DNA of 64,000 bases from Candidatus Hydrogenedentota bacterium (GCA_020848835.1 JADLHJ010000069.1:116533-180532), one strand, 5' to 3'; numbered from the stretch's first letter, positions 1 to 9,387 are shown. Notes: generated from the letters alone by a model not told the origin. Numbers and translations: made by a program.

Positions 1-266
1 AACCACAAACATTCGGGATATATTGGGACATCATCAGGCGCGCGTTAGATAAACTTCTTGGGTTGGAAGTTTCGCGATCATTCCTGTTCAGGGTCGGAAG
101 GAGGGCCGCCGGGGCAATACACCACGTAATACTTCGCTCGGAGTAGTCTCTAGCAATCATAGTCTCAAGTATCTTTTGTGGAGTCTTGTCCAAGCCGGCA
201 ATTATTGGGGTGCCGGTGCGGAAAACTATCGTGTGCAATACACGAAATACGTTGGGGAGATTGATG
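1..266. other. Intergenic start of window, no gene recognised
   Basis: No convincing coding region was seen on either strand before the pseudopilin gene at 267. The stretch carries purine-rich patches near 100-115 but no clear terminator, RNA gene or sigma-54 motif. The promoter of the pseudopilin gene probably lies here but I could not place it with confidence. Confidence 0.4.
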
Positions 267-1376
267 ATGACGAGAGAGAAGTCCCGAGGGTTTACCCTCA
301 TTGAACTGTTGGTCGTGATCGCGATCATCGCGATCCTCGCGGCCATACTCCTTCCGGCACTGGCGCGGGCGCGCGAAGCTGCTCGCCGCTCCTCCTGCCA
401 AAACAATCTCAAGCAATTGGGAATTGTCTACAAGATGTTCTCCGGCGAAAGCGATGGCGAAAAGTGGCCCCTGCCGAGCATCAACCCGTTCGCAAGCTCT
501 GCGTACGTCGCAGGTAACCAGCGCTTGGTGCCCTACATGAACTGGTGGCAGATCTATCCCGAATACCTCTCGGACGTGAAGGTCGGGCAATGCCCCTCCG
601 CGGCACGTACTTCCCTGTATTCGCGGACCGATTTTACCAAGGCCCGCAACGTCATGGCGGCATGCTCTGCCGTGGTCATCACGGAAGCCAACACGCTGGG
701 TGAGACGGACAATCCCTGCTTCGGTCGCGATCCGTCGCATGGCTTGAACGGCAACGCAGCGCGCGATGGCGTCAACTGCGACACCAACCCGAACGGCTGC
801 ACGCCCTATCCGCACACGGATATCCCGCTGATGGGCTACACGGACATGCGCGCCTATTACTACACCGGTTATTTCATCCCGTCCAGCCAGATGGGTAAGC
901 CGGGTAATGATGGCCTTCTGGACCACGTCGCTATCGGCAACATCATGCAGAACCGCAATCCTTACGCCCCAGGTTGTGCGGCTTGCGTTCCGCCAGGCGG
1001 TGCAACCCACATGCGCTGGAGTCAGCGCAACGAGTCCAAGACCTACAATTTGCCGTCCGGCGCCTCCGTTTCGCTTCCGCGACTTCGTGAAGGTATCGAA
1101 CGTTTCGCCGTCACCGACATCAACAATCCGGCCGCGTCGAACACCGCGCAGTCAGATACGGTTGTGCAGTGGGACGAAAACCGCGCCTACAACACGGGTA
1201 TCAGCACCTTCGACGGCGTGCCCCGCTTCAACCACCTTCCCGGTGGTGTGAACATCCTGTACATGGATGGTCACGTGGAATGGGCGAAGTTCCGCACGTC
1301 GGGTGGCCACACCTGGCCGGTGAATGAACACTCGTTCATACGCCCCGCAGGCTATCCGACCTTGGACTTCCCGTAA
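267..1376 (+). CDS. Type II secretion/type IV pilin-like pseudopilin with H-X9-DG C-terminus
   Basis: A secreted pseudopilin of the abundant planctomycete-type family (DUF1559/SBP_bac_10-like). The protein has a short basic leader, then the prepilin peptidase site and hydrophobic helix starting [19 protein letters not shown], so it should be cleaved after the Gly and inserted in the inner membrane. The C-terminal third carries the family signature [18 protein letters not shown], with one more residue between His and Asp-Gly than the usual H-X9-DG spacing. I chose the second ATG of an ATG-ATG pair because GGGGAGA lies 6 bases upstream of it; an upstream TTG at 186 would add 27 residues without a leader-like sequence. 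Members of the family are usually present in many copies per genome and their individual roles are not known. Confidence 0.9.
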   Translation: MTREKSRGFTLIELLVVIAIIAILAAILLPALARAREAARRSSCQNNLKQLGIVYKMFSGESDGEKWPLPSINPFASSAYVAGNQRLVPYMNWWQIYPEYLSDVKVGQCPSAARTSLYSRTDFTKARNVMAACSAVVITEANTLGETDNPCFGRDPSHGLNGNAARDGVNCDTNPNGCTPYPHTDIPLMGYTDMRAYYYTGYFIPSSQMGKPGNDGLLDHVAIGNIMQNRNPYAPGCAACVPPGGATHMRWSQRNESKTYNLPSGASVSLPRLREGIERFAVTDINNPAASNTAQSDTVVQWDENRAYNTGISTFDGVPRFNHLPGGVNILYMDGHVEWAKFRTSGGHTWPVNEHSFIRPAGYPTLDFP

Positions 1377-1430
1377 ACCCGGGTCTTACCCGAATAGCGT
1401 GAAGTTATGTTGACAGACTAAGCAGTACCG

Positions 1431-1463
1431 GGGGTGCCGGGCCATCAAACAGCCCGGCACCCC
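1431..1463 (+). terminator. Hairpin downstream of pseudopilin gene
   Basis: A perfect 12-bp stem (GGGGTGCCGGGC paired with GCCCGGCACCCC) with a 9-base loop sits 54 bases after the pseudopilin stop codon. Only a weak T-rich tail (TTCGTAT) follows, so it may be an intrinsic terminator of modest strength or an mRNA-stabilising hairpin. Confidence 0.6.
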
Positions 1464-1641
1464 TTCGTATAGGAAATGTAGAGGTTGATTGTGAATGCGG
1501 CGCAATAGACCTTCGAAACCTATGAGCAATTGCAGCACTACATCGCTCATAGCTCTTTTCTTTGGGGGATCTCAGTTAAGTTTTAACCGCGCCAAATTCC
1601 AATACGCACGAGAAAACTATTACCTGCTGGAGGAGTCAGTA

Positions 1642-2055
1642 ATGTTCCGACGTAGTTTTATTTTCACAATCGCAGTTTGCGCGGCTCTTATCGCGACTGG
1701 CTGCGATAAATCCAAATCCGAAGCTGTAAAACCAACTTTCGCCGTAGAGGATTTGCCGGCTGAGGAACAAATCTACGAGTACATTCAGCAAGGCAATTTG
1801 GCCAAAGTGCAAGAGATAGTTGCCGGCGATCCTGCAACCCTTACTGCTCCGGGAGTGGGCGGGCAGACCCCGCTCCACGTCGCCGCTGCCGAAGGCAAAG
1901 CAGACATCGCCCAGTTCCTCGTCGAAAGCGGCTGCGACGTCAACGCTCCCGACGACTTCGGCCAAACCCCTATCGACGTAGCCAAGACAGGCGGACAAAC
2001 TGCCGTTCTGAAAGTACTCGAAGCTGGAGGTAGCGGCGGCGGGGAAGCGCAATAG
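1642..2055 (+). CDS. Ankyrin-repeat lipoprotein
   Basis: A 137-residue predicted lipoprotein. The N-terminus is MFRRSFIFTIAVCAALIATGC, a signal sequence ending in the lipobox-like ATGC, so the mature protein should be lipid-anchored at Cys21. The rest carries about two ankyrin repeats, recognisable from GGQTPLHVAAAEGKADIAQF and FGQTPIDVAKTGGQTAVLKV, preceded by a degenerate first repeat. Ankyrin repeats mediate protein contacts, so a periplasmic scaffolding role is likely but the partner is unknown. The ATG at 1642 is preceded by CTGGAGGAG at 1627-1635; the longer reading from 1495 lacks a signal peptide. It stands alone between the pseudopilin gene and the toxin-antitoxin pair. Confidence 0.85.
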   Translation: MFRRSFIFTIAVCAALIATGCDKSKSEAVKPTFAVEDLPAEEQIYEYIQQGNLAKVQEIVAGDPATLTAPGVGGQTPLHVAAAEGKADIAQFLVESGCDVNAPDDFGQTPIDVAKTGGQTAVLKVLEAGGSGGGEAQ

Positions 2056-2106
2056 CCCTCGCAGACCGAATTGACATCATTATGCTCCGCCTATATGCCT
2101 TTATGC

Positions 2107-2349
2107 ATGAGAACTACAATCGATATAAATGACCAACTTTTGCAACAAGCAAAGCTTCGCGCTGCTGAAACGAACCGGTCCCTCACATCGGTCGTGGAAG
2201 ATGCCTTGCGCCACCTTCTTCACAAGGATCCGGCAGCTCGGAAGAAGCCACGACGGCCCATGCCAGTGGACGGCTCAGGCGGCGTCCTTCCAGGAGTTGA
2301 TTTGGACAACACCTCCTCGCTCCTCGACCGTATGGACGGGCTCGAATGA
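2107..2349 (+). CDS. vapB: VapB-type antitoxin (DUF2191-like)
   Basis: An 80-residue protein starting MRTTIDINDQLLQQAK, the ribbon-helix-helix-like N-terminus typical of VapB/DUF2191 antitoxins (beta strand TTIDIND, then helices with a SLTSVVEDALRHLL segment). The C-terminal half is proline- and glycine-rich and would be the toxin-binding tail. Its stop codon overlaps the start of the PIN-domain gene in an ATGA, so the two are translationally coupled. As in the family, the pair would be expected to repress its own promoter. I start at the ATG at 2107 because upstream codons from the TTG at 2071 do not fit the family. Confidence 0.8.
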   Translation: MRTTIDINDQLLQQAKLRAAETNRSLTSVVEDALRHLLHKDPAARKKPRRPMPVDGSGGVLPGVDLDNTSSLLDRMDGLE

Positions 2350-2774
2350 TTTTGCTTAATGTGAATGTGCTGGTATATGCGTTTCGCCAGGATGCAGAAT
2401 CTCACGTCGAATATCGTTCATGGCTGGATCGAGTACTAGAAGAAGAACCAGTCGTCGGGGTGGCCGAATTTGTTTTGGCGAGTGTAGTCCGGGTGACTAC
2501 ACATCCGAAGATTTTTGCCAAACCAAGTAAATTGGCCGATGCACTGGACTTCTGTGATTACATGCGCGAACAGGAGTATGTTCTCGTGGTGGCGCCCGGT
2601 AAGCGCCACTGGACATTGTTCAAAGAATTGGCGCGCAACGCAGGCGCTAAGGGCAACACGATTACCGATGCATACATTGCCGCCTTGGCCCAGGAACATG
2701 GGGCCGAAATGATTACGGCGGATCGAGATTTCGCTCGCTTTGCCGGCATTCGTTGTCGGCATCCTTTGAACTAA
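2346..2774 (+). CDS. vapC: VapC-type PIN-domain toxin, first catalytic Asp replaced by Asn
   Basis: A 142-residue PIN-domain protein of the VapC family, which are Mg-dependent endoribonucleases usually held inactive by VapB. The fold signatures are present: MILLNVNVLVYAFR at the N-terminus, Glu41 after the second helix, Asp108 in NTITDAYIAALA, and Asp126/Asp128 in ITADRDFARF. The residue that is normally the first catalytic Asp (in LLDVNVLVY) is Asn5 here, codon AAT, one transition from GAT. That change would be expected to weaken metal binding, so the toxin may be inactive. It overlaps vapB by four bases. Family assignment is firm; activity is uncertain. Confidence 0.85.
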   Translation: MILLNVNVLVYAFRQDAESHVEYRSWLDRVLEEEPVVGVAEFVLASVVRVTTHPKIFAKPSKLADALDFCDYMREQEYVLVVAPGKRHWTLFKELARNAGAKGNTITDAYIAALAQEHGAEMITADRDFARFAGIRCRHPLN

Positions 2775-2819
2775 TTCGTACAACTTCATTCTCAAAATAC
2801 CTTGAGAGGGGACTCTAAC

Positions 2820-5258
2820 ATGAATTTTTCGTCGCGATTATTCGCCATCGCGTGTGCGTGGGGGTTGGCGATCCCGCTCGCGGCCTCGGCGCAAAATGTA
2901 GACATCACAAAATCCGTCGTCATCCGCGGTAGCGACGATTCTGTCATAGGGAAAGCCGTGACCGTATTGATCGAAGAAGTTGAGAAACGCAGCGGGACCA
3001 AGTTCGCAGAAACTGCAGCCGTACCCGCAGGCGACGCGCCCGCGATCGTCGCCGTGCTCGCAAGAGACCTCGCCAAGCTCAACGGCAAACCCGCCGAAGG
3101 CCTGACCATTCCGGACAAAGCGGAAGGCTACGCCATCTGGCAAGCCGGCGCGAACAACAACCAAGTCTGGATCGCAGGCCACGACCCACGCGGGGTAATG
3201 TTCGGTGTCGGCCACCTCCTCCGCAAACTCGAAATGCGCCCCGGCAAAATCACGCTCCCCGCTCCTCTGCGCTACGCCGGAGCGCCAGTCGATCGCATCC
3301 GCGGCCAGCAACTCGGCTACCGCAACGCAAATAACACCTGGGACGCCTGGGACGAAAAACAGTTCGACCAGCACATCCGCGAACTCATCATCTTCGGCAA
3401 CAACGCAATCGAACTGATCCCCGATTTTGACGCGACACCAAAAGAAAGTCCCGTTATGAAAATGACGGCGACGGAGATGAACGAAAAACTCTGCCACATC
3501 ATCCACTCCTACGGCATCGACGTGTGGGCATGGCACGCGCTTAAAGGTGACGTCTCCGATCCAAAACTCGCCGAATCCGAACTCGCGCGCAGTCGTGAAG
3601 TCTTCAAGCAACTCCCCGTGCTCGACGCGCTCTTCATCCCCGGCGGCGATCCCGGCGACACACTGCCGAAATACCTCATGCCCTTCATGGAAAAGCTCGC
3701 GGCCGTACTGCACGAAGTGCATCCCACGTGTGAACTCTGGGTTTCCACGCAAGGCTTCGAAGATGAAGACAGCGAATTCTTCTTCAACTATCTCGCCACC
3801 GAAAAACCAAAATGGTTCACCGGCGTCATCTTCGGCCCCTGGGCGAAGATGGACCTGAAAGAAATCCGCAAACACACCCCCAAAGAATTCCGCGTCCGCA
3901 CCTACCCGGACATCACGCACACCGTGCGCTGCCAATACCCCGTGCCGCGCTGGGATCGCGTCTTCGCCCACACCCTCGGCCGCGAACCGGCAAACCCGCG
4001 CCCCATCGCGCAGGCGCACATCCACAACGGTGAACTCGCCGACAGCGAAGGCTTCGTCACCTACTCCGACGGCGTGAACGACGACGTAAACAAAATCATC
4101 TGGTCGATGGTCGGCTGGGACCCGAAAGCCGACATCACCGAAATCCTGAAAGACTACGGCCGCTTCTTCATCGGCGCGGACTTCGCCAATGAAACCGCCG
4201 AAGGCCTGCTGGGCCAGGAAGAAAACTGGAAAGGCGCCCTCGCGGATAACAAATCCGTCGACAAGAACCTCGCACTCTGGCAGGGCGTCGAAAAACGCTG
4301 CGATGCAAAAGCCCTGAAAGAAAACTGGCGCCTGCAACAATGCCTCATGCGCGCCTACTACGACGCCTATCAGAAGGCGCGCCTCCTCGCCGAAATGAAA
4401 GCGGAAAAAGGTGCATACAACGCCCTCGCAAAAGCCGGCGAAGTCGGTGCGAACGACGCGATGGAAGCAGCCATCATGGCCCTCTCCACGCCCGATCACA
4501 ATCCGCCAGCACCCGAACTCAAGAAGCGGATCGAACAACTCGGCCAGGAACTCTTCGACAGCATCGGCATGCAACTGCACGTCGAAAAATACAAAGCCAG
4601 TGGCGCCGAGCGCGGCGCAATCCTCGAAGGGCTCGACCGCCCGCTCAACGACCGTTACTGGCTGCAGGGTCACTTCCTCGAAATCTTCCACGAAAAAGAC
4701 GAGCAGGTGAAACTCGATCGCATCAACAAATTGATCAACTGGGAAAAGCCCGTCCCCGGGACACTCTATGACGATCTCGGCAACGGCCGCAAAGAACCGC
4801 ACCTCGTCATCGCGAACAAATGGGAAGACGACCCCGGTTACGTCTACACCGCGCAAGACGAATTCCAACGCGACCCGCGCGTTCCGCAAGACCCCGGCCA
4901 GCTCGAACCAAAAGCCGACGCGCCGCCCGCAGGCACCATTCCCCCGCGTCTCTCCTGGCTCGATCAAGCGCAGACCTTGTTCCGCGCGGACCTGCAAATG
5001 AAATATGAAAATTTGGATCCGTCAACGACCTACACCCTGCGCGCTGTCTACACCGGCCGCTTCAAATCGACGATGACCCTCACCGCCGACGACAAATACG
5101 AAGTCCACGGCCCCGTGAAATTCACCGACCCGCCAGAGGTAGTTGAATTCAAAATCCCCGCGGAAGCTACCAAAGACGGCACCCTCGAGCTCCGCTGGAA
5201 AAAAACCGAGGGCCGCGGCCCGCAAGTCGCCGAGGTGTGGCTGATACCGAATTCGTAA
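2820..5258 (+). CDS. Secreted glycoside-hydrolase-like protein, paralogue 1
   Basis: An 812-residue exported protein with a signal peptide cleaved near ASA-QN. Residues about 25-150 resemble the alpha/beta domain placed before the barrel in GH20/GH67-type enzymes (segments VIRGSDDSVIGKAVTVLIEE and RGVMFGVGHLLRKLEM). A probable barrel follows, starting at RGQQLGYRNANNTWDAWDE, with conserved blocks FIPGGDPGD, ITHTVRCQYPVPRWDR and YSDGVNDDVNKIIW. The C-terminus ends in a beta-rich domain closing with VAEVWLIPNS. I do not know a substrate; an exo-acting polysaccharide hydrolase is a guess from the architecture. The ATG at 2820 follows GAGAGGGGA and begins the signal peptide. It is followed directly by a full-length paralogue in the same orientation. 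Confidence 0.7.
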   Translation: MNFSSRLFAIACAWGLAIPLAASAQNVDITKSVVIRGSDDSVIGKAVTVLIEEVEKRSGTKFAETAAVPAGDAPAIVAVLARDLAKLNGKPAEGLTIPDKAEGYAIWQAGANNNQVWIAGHDPRGVMFGVGHLLRKLEMRPGKITLPAPLRYAGAPVDRIRGQQLGYRNANNTWDAWDEKQFDQHIRELIIFGNNAIELIPDFDATPKESPVMKMTATEMNEKLCHIIHSYGIDVWAWHALKGDVSDPKLAESELARSREVFKQLPVLDALFIPGGDPGDTLPKYLMPFMEKLAAVLHEVHPTCELWVSTQGFEDEDSEFFFNYLATEKPKWFTGVIFGPWAKMDLKEIRKHTPKEFRVRTYPDITHTVRCQYPVPRWDRVFAHTLGREPANPRPIAQAHIHNGELADSEGFVTYSDGVNDDVNKIIWSMVGWDPKADITEILKDYGRFFIGADFANETAEGLLGQEENWKGALADNKSVDKNLALWQGVEKRCDAKALKENWRLQQCLMRAYYDAYQKARLLAEMKAEKGAYNALAKAGEVGANDAMEAAIMALSTPDHNPPAPELKKRIEQLGQELFDSIGMQLHVEKYKASGAERGAILEGLDRPLNDRYWLQGHFLEIFHEKDEQVKLDRINKLINWEKPVPGTLYDDLGNGRKEPHLVIANKWEDDPGYVYTAQDEFQRDPRVPQDPGQLEPKADAPPAGTIPPRLSWLDQAQTLFRADLQMKYENLDPSTTYTLRAVYTGRFKSTMTLTADDKYEVHGPVKFTDPPEVVEFKIPAEATKDGTLELRWKKTEGRGPQVAEVWLIPNS

Positions 5259-5294
5259 TAGTTCGGACATGTGCGCAACGGACGCTTAGACACC

Positions 5295-5333
5295 AGGGCA
5301 CGGGTTGCAACAAAACGTTGCGGCCCGTGCCCT
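5295..5333 (+). terminator. GC-rich hairpin after paralogue 1
   Basis: Arms AGGGCACGGGTTGCAAC and GTTGCGGCCCGTGCCCT form a 17-bp stem containing two G-U pairs, closed by AAAAC. No T-tract follows. It lies 36 bases after the stop codon and 33 bases before the next gene, so it may attenuate read-through or stabilise the upstream message rather than end transcription fully. Confidence 0.55.
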
Positions 5334-5366
5334 CGTTCATATCACTAAGGGGGACAGGGGACCGTC

Positions 5367-7781
5367 ATGAAACGAATCATCTCAATTTGTCTTGCCATGC
5401 TCGCGACTGTCGCCGCGGCCGCGGAAATTGATTTAACAAACGCCACGATCGTCGCACCAAAAAGCGAACACGACGTATACGCCGACTTCCTTGCCGACGA
5501 AATCGAACTTCGCACAGGGCTGCGATTGCCTATCAGCAACAAGTTGCCGACCGGTCCCGACCCGATGATATTGTTGGTCCAATCCGACGCGCTGAACTCA
5601 TTCGGAGTCGCGCTGCCCGATGGACTATCGGCTCCAGACACTAAGGAAGCTTACGCAATCTGGAGTCAAAAGACCGGCTCATCCACCACCATCGTCTTGA
5701 CGGGCCACCCAGACCGCGGCGTGCTTTTCGCTGCGGGGCGCATGATTCGCCTCCTTCACCTCGCGGATAAAAGAATCTCTATCGACGAATCCGTCCGCAT
5801 CGCCACCGCGCCGCATGCGCCCATCCGCGGCCACCAAATCGGTTACCGCAATACACCAAACGCGTACGACGCATGGTCTGTTGCGCAATACGAACAATAC
5901 CTGCGGGATCAGGCCATCTTCGGCGGCAACGCCATCGAGTTCACGCCATCACTCGCCGAACACGAGCGCGGCCCCCACATGAAAAAGTCCACCTGGGAAA
6001 TGACCGGCGAACTGATCGCACTGTATGACAAATACAATCTCGATTCATGGATTTGGCAGGAAATCCCAACCAGAGTGGACCTTTCCGATCCCCGCCAAGC
6101 TCAAGAACACCTTCAAGACTGGCGCGTTCTGCTCAATCAATTCAAAGGACTCGACGCCGTATTCGTCCCCGGCGGCGATGGCGGCCTGACCCCCGCACCC
6201 ATTCTGATGCCCTTCCTCGAAAAGCTTCGGCCCGTCATAAATGAAATTATTCCGAACGCCACACTGTGGGTATCGAACCAAACATTCGAATTCGACGAAA
6301 ACGATTTCTTGTTTGACTATCTGCAAAAGCAAAAACCGAAATGGTTGACCGGTGTGGTGTACGGGCCATGGACCAAACTCGATCCGATCGAAATGCGTGA
6401 ACGCACTCCCTCCGAGTATCCCATTCGCTATTACGGCGATATCACGCACAACGTGCGCTGCCAATATCCGATCCCCGAATGGGACCGCGCCTTCGCGCAC
6501 GGGCTCAACCGCGAAGCGCCGAATCCACGCCCGCAGGACACCTATCACATCTTTAACCACTATGCGAAATACATCCCTAATTCGATCTCCTATTCCGAAG
6601 GTGTGAATGACGATCTCAACAAATTTATCTGGACCACTCTCGGGTGGGATCCTGAAACGCCGCTCGAAACCATTCTTCACGATTACGGAAAAGTATTTTT
6701 CGGTGAAACCGAATCGGATGCCGTGGCGCAGGGTCTGCTCATGCTCGAACAAAACTGGCGTGGCCCTATCGCCAGCAACGACGGTATCGCCAAAACACTC
6801 GATCATTGGAAAAATATTGCGGCTCGCAGCGGCGCAAAAATCGAATCCAACTGGCGCCTGCAGATGTACCTCATGCGCGCGCACTACGATGCCTACCTCA
6901 AAATAAAAGTTGCCCAAGAAATGAAATATGAAACGGACGCATACAAGGCCTTGGCGCGCGCAAAACAGGATGGCGTGGATAAAGCAATCAGCGCCGCCCG
7001 CGAATCGCTCGCGCAAATCGATGGGAAAAAACCGGCACCGGAGCACCGCGCCGAAATCGAAAAGCTCTGCGCCATGCTCTTCAAAACAATCGGAATGCAA
7101 CTGAGCGTAGATCCGCCCTACTACGCCAGCGGGCCCGAGCGCGGCGCTGTGTTGGACACCTTGGACTATCCGCTGAACAACCGTCGATGGCTGGAAAAGC
7201 AGTTCGATGAATTGCTCAAACTTTCTGACAACGCGGAACGCCTCGCGAGAATCGATTCCATCGTCAATTGGGAAAATCCCGGACCTGGCGGCTTCTATGA
7301 CGACCTCGGCAATCCACAAAAACAGCCCCGCCTCGTACATCAGCGCGAATGGAAAGACGATCCGGGATACGTTGACTCCCCACAGTGCGAATACGGATTC
7401 GGTATCGACAAAGTAACGCGCGCAATCACTAACGACCGCTTGTCATGGTTGGACCAGGCAACGACGCTCTACAAAACACCGTTGCGCATGCACTACGACA
7501 GTTTGGATAAGACGAAGAAATACCGCATCCGCGTATCCTATGCAGGACGTTTCAAGCCAACCATGAAGCTCACCGCCGACGGTACGCACATTGTGCATGA
7601 CTACTTGCCGCAACCCGAAACTCCTTGGCCAATCGAATTCGAAGTACCCGCCGAAACCACCAGCGATGGAATCCTCGATCTCGAATGGCAGATCAGCCCG
7701 GACAAACCAGAAGAACTTCGACATCGTCCCCTAAACCGAGGTTGCCAAGTCGCGGAGGTGTGGTTGATTCCAAATTCGTGA
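5367..7781 (+). CDS. Secreted glycoside-hydrolase-like protein, paralogue 2
   Basis: An 804-residue exported protein with signal peptide MKRIISICLAMLATVAAAA. It matches paralogue 1 along its whole length: the pre-barrel domain with RGVLFAAGRMIRLLHL, then RGHQIGYRNTPNAYDAW, the PGGDGG block, ITHNVRCQYPIPEWDRAF, YSEGVNDDLNKFIW, ESNWRLQMYLMRAHYDAY, and the identical ending VAEVWLIPNS. The conserved acidic and Asn-Asp residues in these blocks are the best candidates for an active site, but none is proven. The start is the ATG at 5367, preceded by a G-rich ribosome-binding region at 5349-5360. Position next to its paralogue indicates an old tandem duplication; the two may act on related glycans. 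Function is unassigned. Confidence 0.7.
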   Translation: MKRIISICLAMLATVAAAAEIDLTNATIVAPKSEHDVYADFLADEIELRTGLRLPISNKLPTGPDPMILLVQSDALNSFGVALPDGLSAPDTKEAYAIWSQKTGSSTTIVLTGHPDRGVLFAAGRMIRLLHLADKRISIDESVRIATAPHAPIRGHQIGYRNTPNAYDAWSVAQYEQYLRDQAIFGGNAIEFTPSLAEHERGPHMKKSTWEMTGELIALYDKYNLDSWIWQEIPTRVDLSDPRQAQEHLQDWRVLLNQFKGLDAVFVPGGDGGLTPAPILMPFLEKLRPVINEIIPNATLWVSNQTFEFDENDFLFDYLQKQKPKWLTGVVYGPWTKLDPIEMRERTPSEYPIRYYGDITHNVRCQYPIPEWDRAFAHGLNREAPNPRPQDTYHIFNHYAKYIPNSISYSEGVNDDLNKFIWTTLGWDPETPLETILHDYGKVFFGETESDAVAQGLLMLEQNWRGPIASNDGIAKTLDHWKNIAARSGAKIESNWRLQMYLMRAHYDAYLKIKVAQEMKYETDAYKALARAKQDGVDKAISAARESLAQIDGKKPAPEHRAEIEKLCAMLFKTIGMQLSVDPPYYASGPERGAVLDTLDYPLNNRRWLEKQFDELLKLSDNAERLARIDSIVNWENPGPGGFYDDLGNPQKQPRLVHQREWKDDPGYVDSPQCEYGFGIDKVTRAITNDRLSWLDQATTLYKTPLRMHYDSLDKTKKYRIRVSYAGRFKPTMKLTADGTHIVHDYLPQPETPWPIEFEVPAETTSDGILDLEWQISPDKPEELRHRPLNRGCQVAEVWLIPNS

Positions 7782-7818
7782 CGATACGCGCATGAGTACG
7801 ACGAGCTTCGATGAATGA

Positions 7819-7859
7819 CACGGGCACGGGTGAAACAAAGTATCGCACCCGTGCCCGTG
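7819..7859. terminator. Hairpin between convergent genes
   Basis: A perfect 14-bp stem, CACGGGCACGGGTG paired with CACCCGTGCCCGTG, with a 13-base loop. It lies between the ends of the (+) glycosidase-like gene and the (-) DUF4173 gene, so it could serve both strands. It shares the core GGGCACGGGT with the hairpin at 5295-5333. Confidence 0.6.
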
Positions 7860-7883
7860 ACTTTGATCAAGGCCCCGCGGCGC

Positions 7884-9323
7884 TCACTCGGCCGACTCGA
7901 AAAGTTCTCGTGCCCGATATCGCGACCAATTCCATGTGCGCCAATCGGAAGTCTGTTCTGATAACTTGCTCTTCATCCGCTCACGCGCAACGCGCACGTT
8001 CCCAATGTCGGTAGAACCTGTTAAGGCTGGCGCGGCATCCGTGCTTAACCGGCTATGATAATTAGCATCAAATGACGCGCCCGCATTGGCGCGTGCGGCG
8101 TTAGCGCGCACAATTATTCCATCTGGATTCGCAACGTGAAGCGCTACCACTGCACCCCACCCAAGGGAAAACGCGATCATCACAAACCGATTGCGATTTC
8201 CCCACAAGACAGTACCGCAGAACGCAACGAGCACAACTGCCAGCCAAAGCATGAACGCCGTCGTGTAAAGTCGCAATTGCGTCAAACCATAGGCGTCATA
8301 ATATAAGTACATGCGATGAAAAGCGCTCGCCATCACAAGATACACGAACGCAATCAGCAACATCGCAAGACCTCGAAACCATGCGCGCAGTTTTGAGTCC
8401 GCGTCTCGTTGGAGCCAATCGCCCGCATACAGCACCAACAGCGCAAGCACTGCAACGGCGACGAGTTGAAAGAAACCTTGGCGCGCATACTCGGAATAGG
8501 TCGGTCCCTCCAAATTAGCAACTAACGAGTCGTCACCAAAGAAGTATCTGAACTGGATCGCAATGAAGAGCCCAAATAGACCATTCAGTAGAACCAAAGG
8601 AATGGATACCGACAATCCGTCGAGTCGAATGGCGGCAGCGGTGCGCTCAAGTGGAAAGCCCGCGCGCGCGTCTGTCATAACAACATGAAGAAATCCCCCA
8701 CAAAGCCAGGCAACAATAGTTACGGTAAGACCGTGCTTGATGACCGAGTCCCACTTCACTTCGAAGAAATGCGATATAAAACTGCGAAACGCAAAATCAG
8801 CCGACGCGAAAAGTACCCCAAACACAAAGACCAATGGAAAGGCGATACAGAGTCCAATGGCGCCGTTTGTGCCGAAGCGAATCCAATGGGTCCGCGTTTC
8901 CGGACTGGCAGTGCCCGACCAAACGCGAGCCGCAATATCGTGCAATGCCTGCGACAGGCCGGCACTCATGCCAATCACGGCGTCACATGCAGCGCCGGCA
9001 TATTGAACGAAGGCTGTTCGCGAAACGCGCTGTGCCGCATGCGGCAATGCGATTACGACCGCAACGGTGATTGCCGAAAGCAAGTCCAGCGCCTTTAGTA
9101 CAGGCGAATCGCGCCAGATGAAGAAAGCTCCAAACATTGAAATTAGGAGCGCCCAGATCTTTCGCTGCGAAGGGGCCAGCGCCACGATGCCCAATGCGAA
9201 ACACGCCACAAACGCGAAGACATTCAGGCCCCATGGGCTAACGCGCAACATCAAGTCCGCAACAAGACCGAGAAGTAATGAAATGGTGATACATCGCACC
9301 ATCGGATCCGTCGCGTAATTCAT
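7884..9323 (-). CDS. DUF4173-domain integral membrane protein
   Basis: A 479-residue polytopic membrane protein with about ten hydrophobic segments. It matches DUF4173 by its landmarks: the RDSPVLKALDLL block near the N-terminus, FGVLFASADFAFRSFI in the middle, a four-helix C-terminal block, and the closing NPDGIIVRANAARAN followed by a soluble tail with LSTDAAPAL. The function of the family is unknown. It is the last gene of a group read leftward from uppS, separated from the preceding small membrane protein gene by 64 bases. The ATG at 9321-9323 is preceded by AAAGGCGAG. Confidence 0.8.
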   Translation of the reverse strand: MNYATDPMVRCITISLLLGLVADLMLRVSPWGLNVFAFVACFALGIVALAPSQRKIWALLISMFGAFFIWRDSPVLKALDLLSAITVAVVIALPHAAQRVSRTAFVQYAGAACDAVIGMSAGLSQALHDIAARVWSGTASPETRTHWIRFGTNGAIGLCIAFPLVFVFGVLFASADFAFRSFISHFFEVKWDSVIKHGLTVTIVAWLCGGFLHVVMTDARAGFPLERTAAAIRLDGLSVSIPLVLLNGLFGLFIAIQFRYFFGDDSLVANLEGPTYSEYARQGFFQLVAVAVLALLVLYAGDWLQRDADSKLRAWFRGLAMLLIAFVYLVMASAFHRMYLYYDAYGLTQLRLYTTAFMLWLAVVLVAFCGTVLWGNRNRFVMIAFSLGWGAVVALHVANPDGIIVRANAARANAGASFDANYHSRLSTDAAPALTGSTDIGNVRVARERMKSKLSEQTSDWRTWNWSRYRARELFESAE

Positions 9324-9387
9324 CGCAAACTCGCCTTTCTATTCCGGGCGATACGCTCGCCACAACGATGCCACACGCAGATATCGA

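Noticed and set aside
165..1010. A 281-codon minus-strand open frame over the pseudopilin gene
   Set aside because: Antisense to a clear pseudopilin with prepilin leader and family C-terminus; no recognisable domain of its own.
2838..4997. A 719-codon open frame on the minus strand opposite the first glycosidase-like gene
   Set aside because: It is an antisense shadow produced by GC-biased codons of the true gene; its translation has no domain, and the plus-strand gene has a signal peptide, ribosome site and a paralogue.
6045..7340. A 431-codon minus-strand open frame opposite the second paralogue
   Set aside because: Same shadow effect; composition is odd (runs of Phe, Val, Arg) and no ribosome site precedes it.
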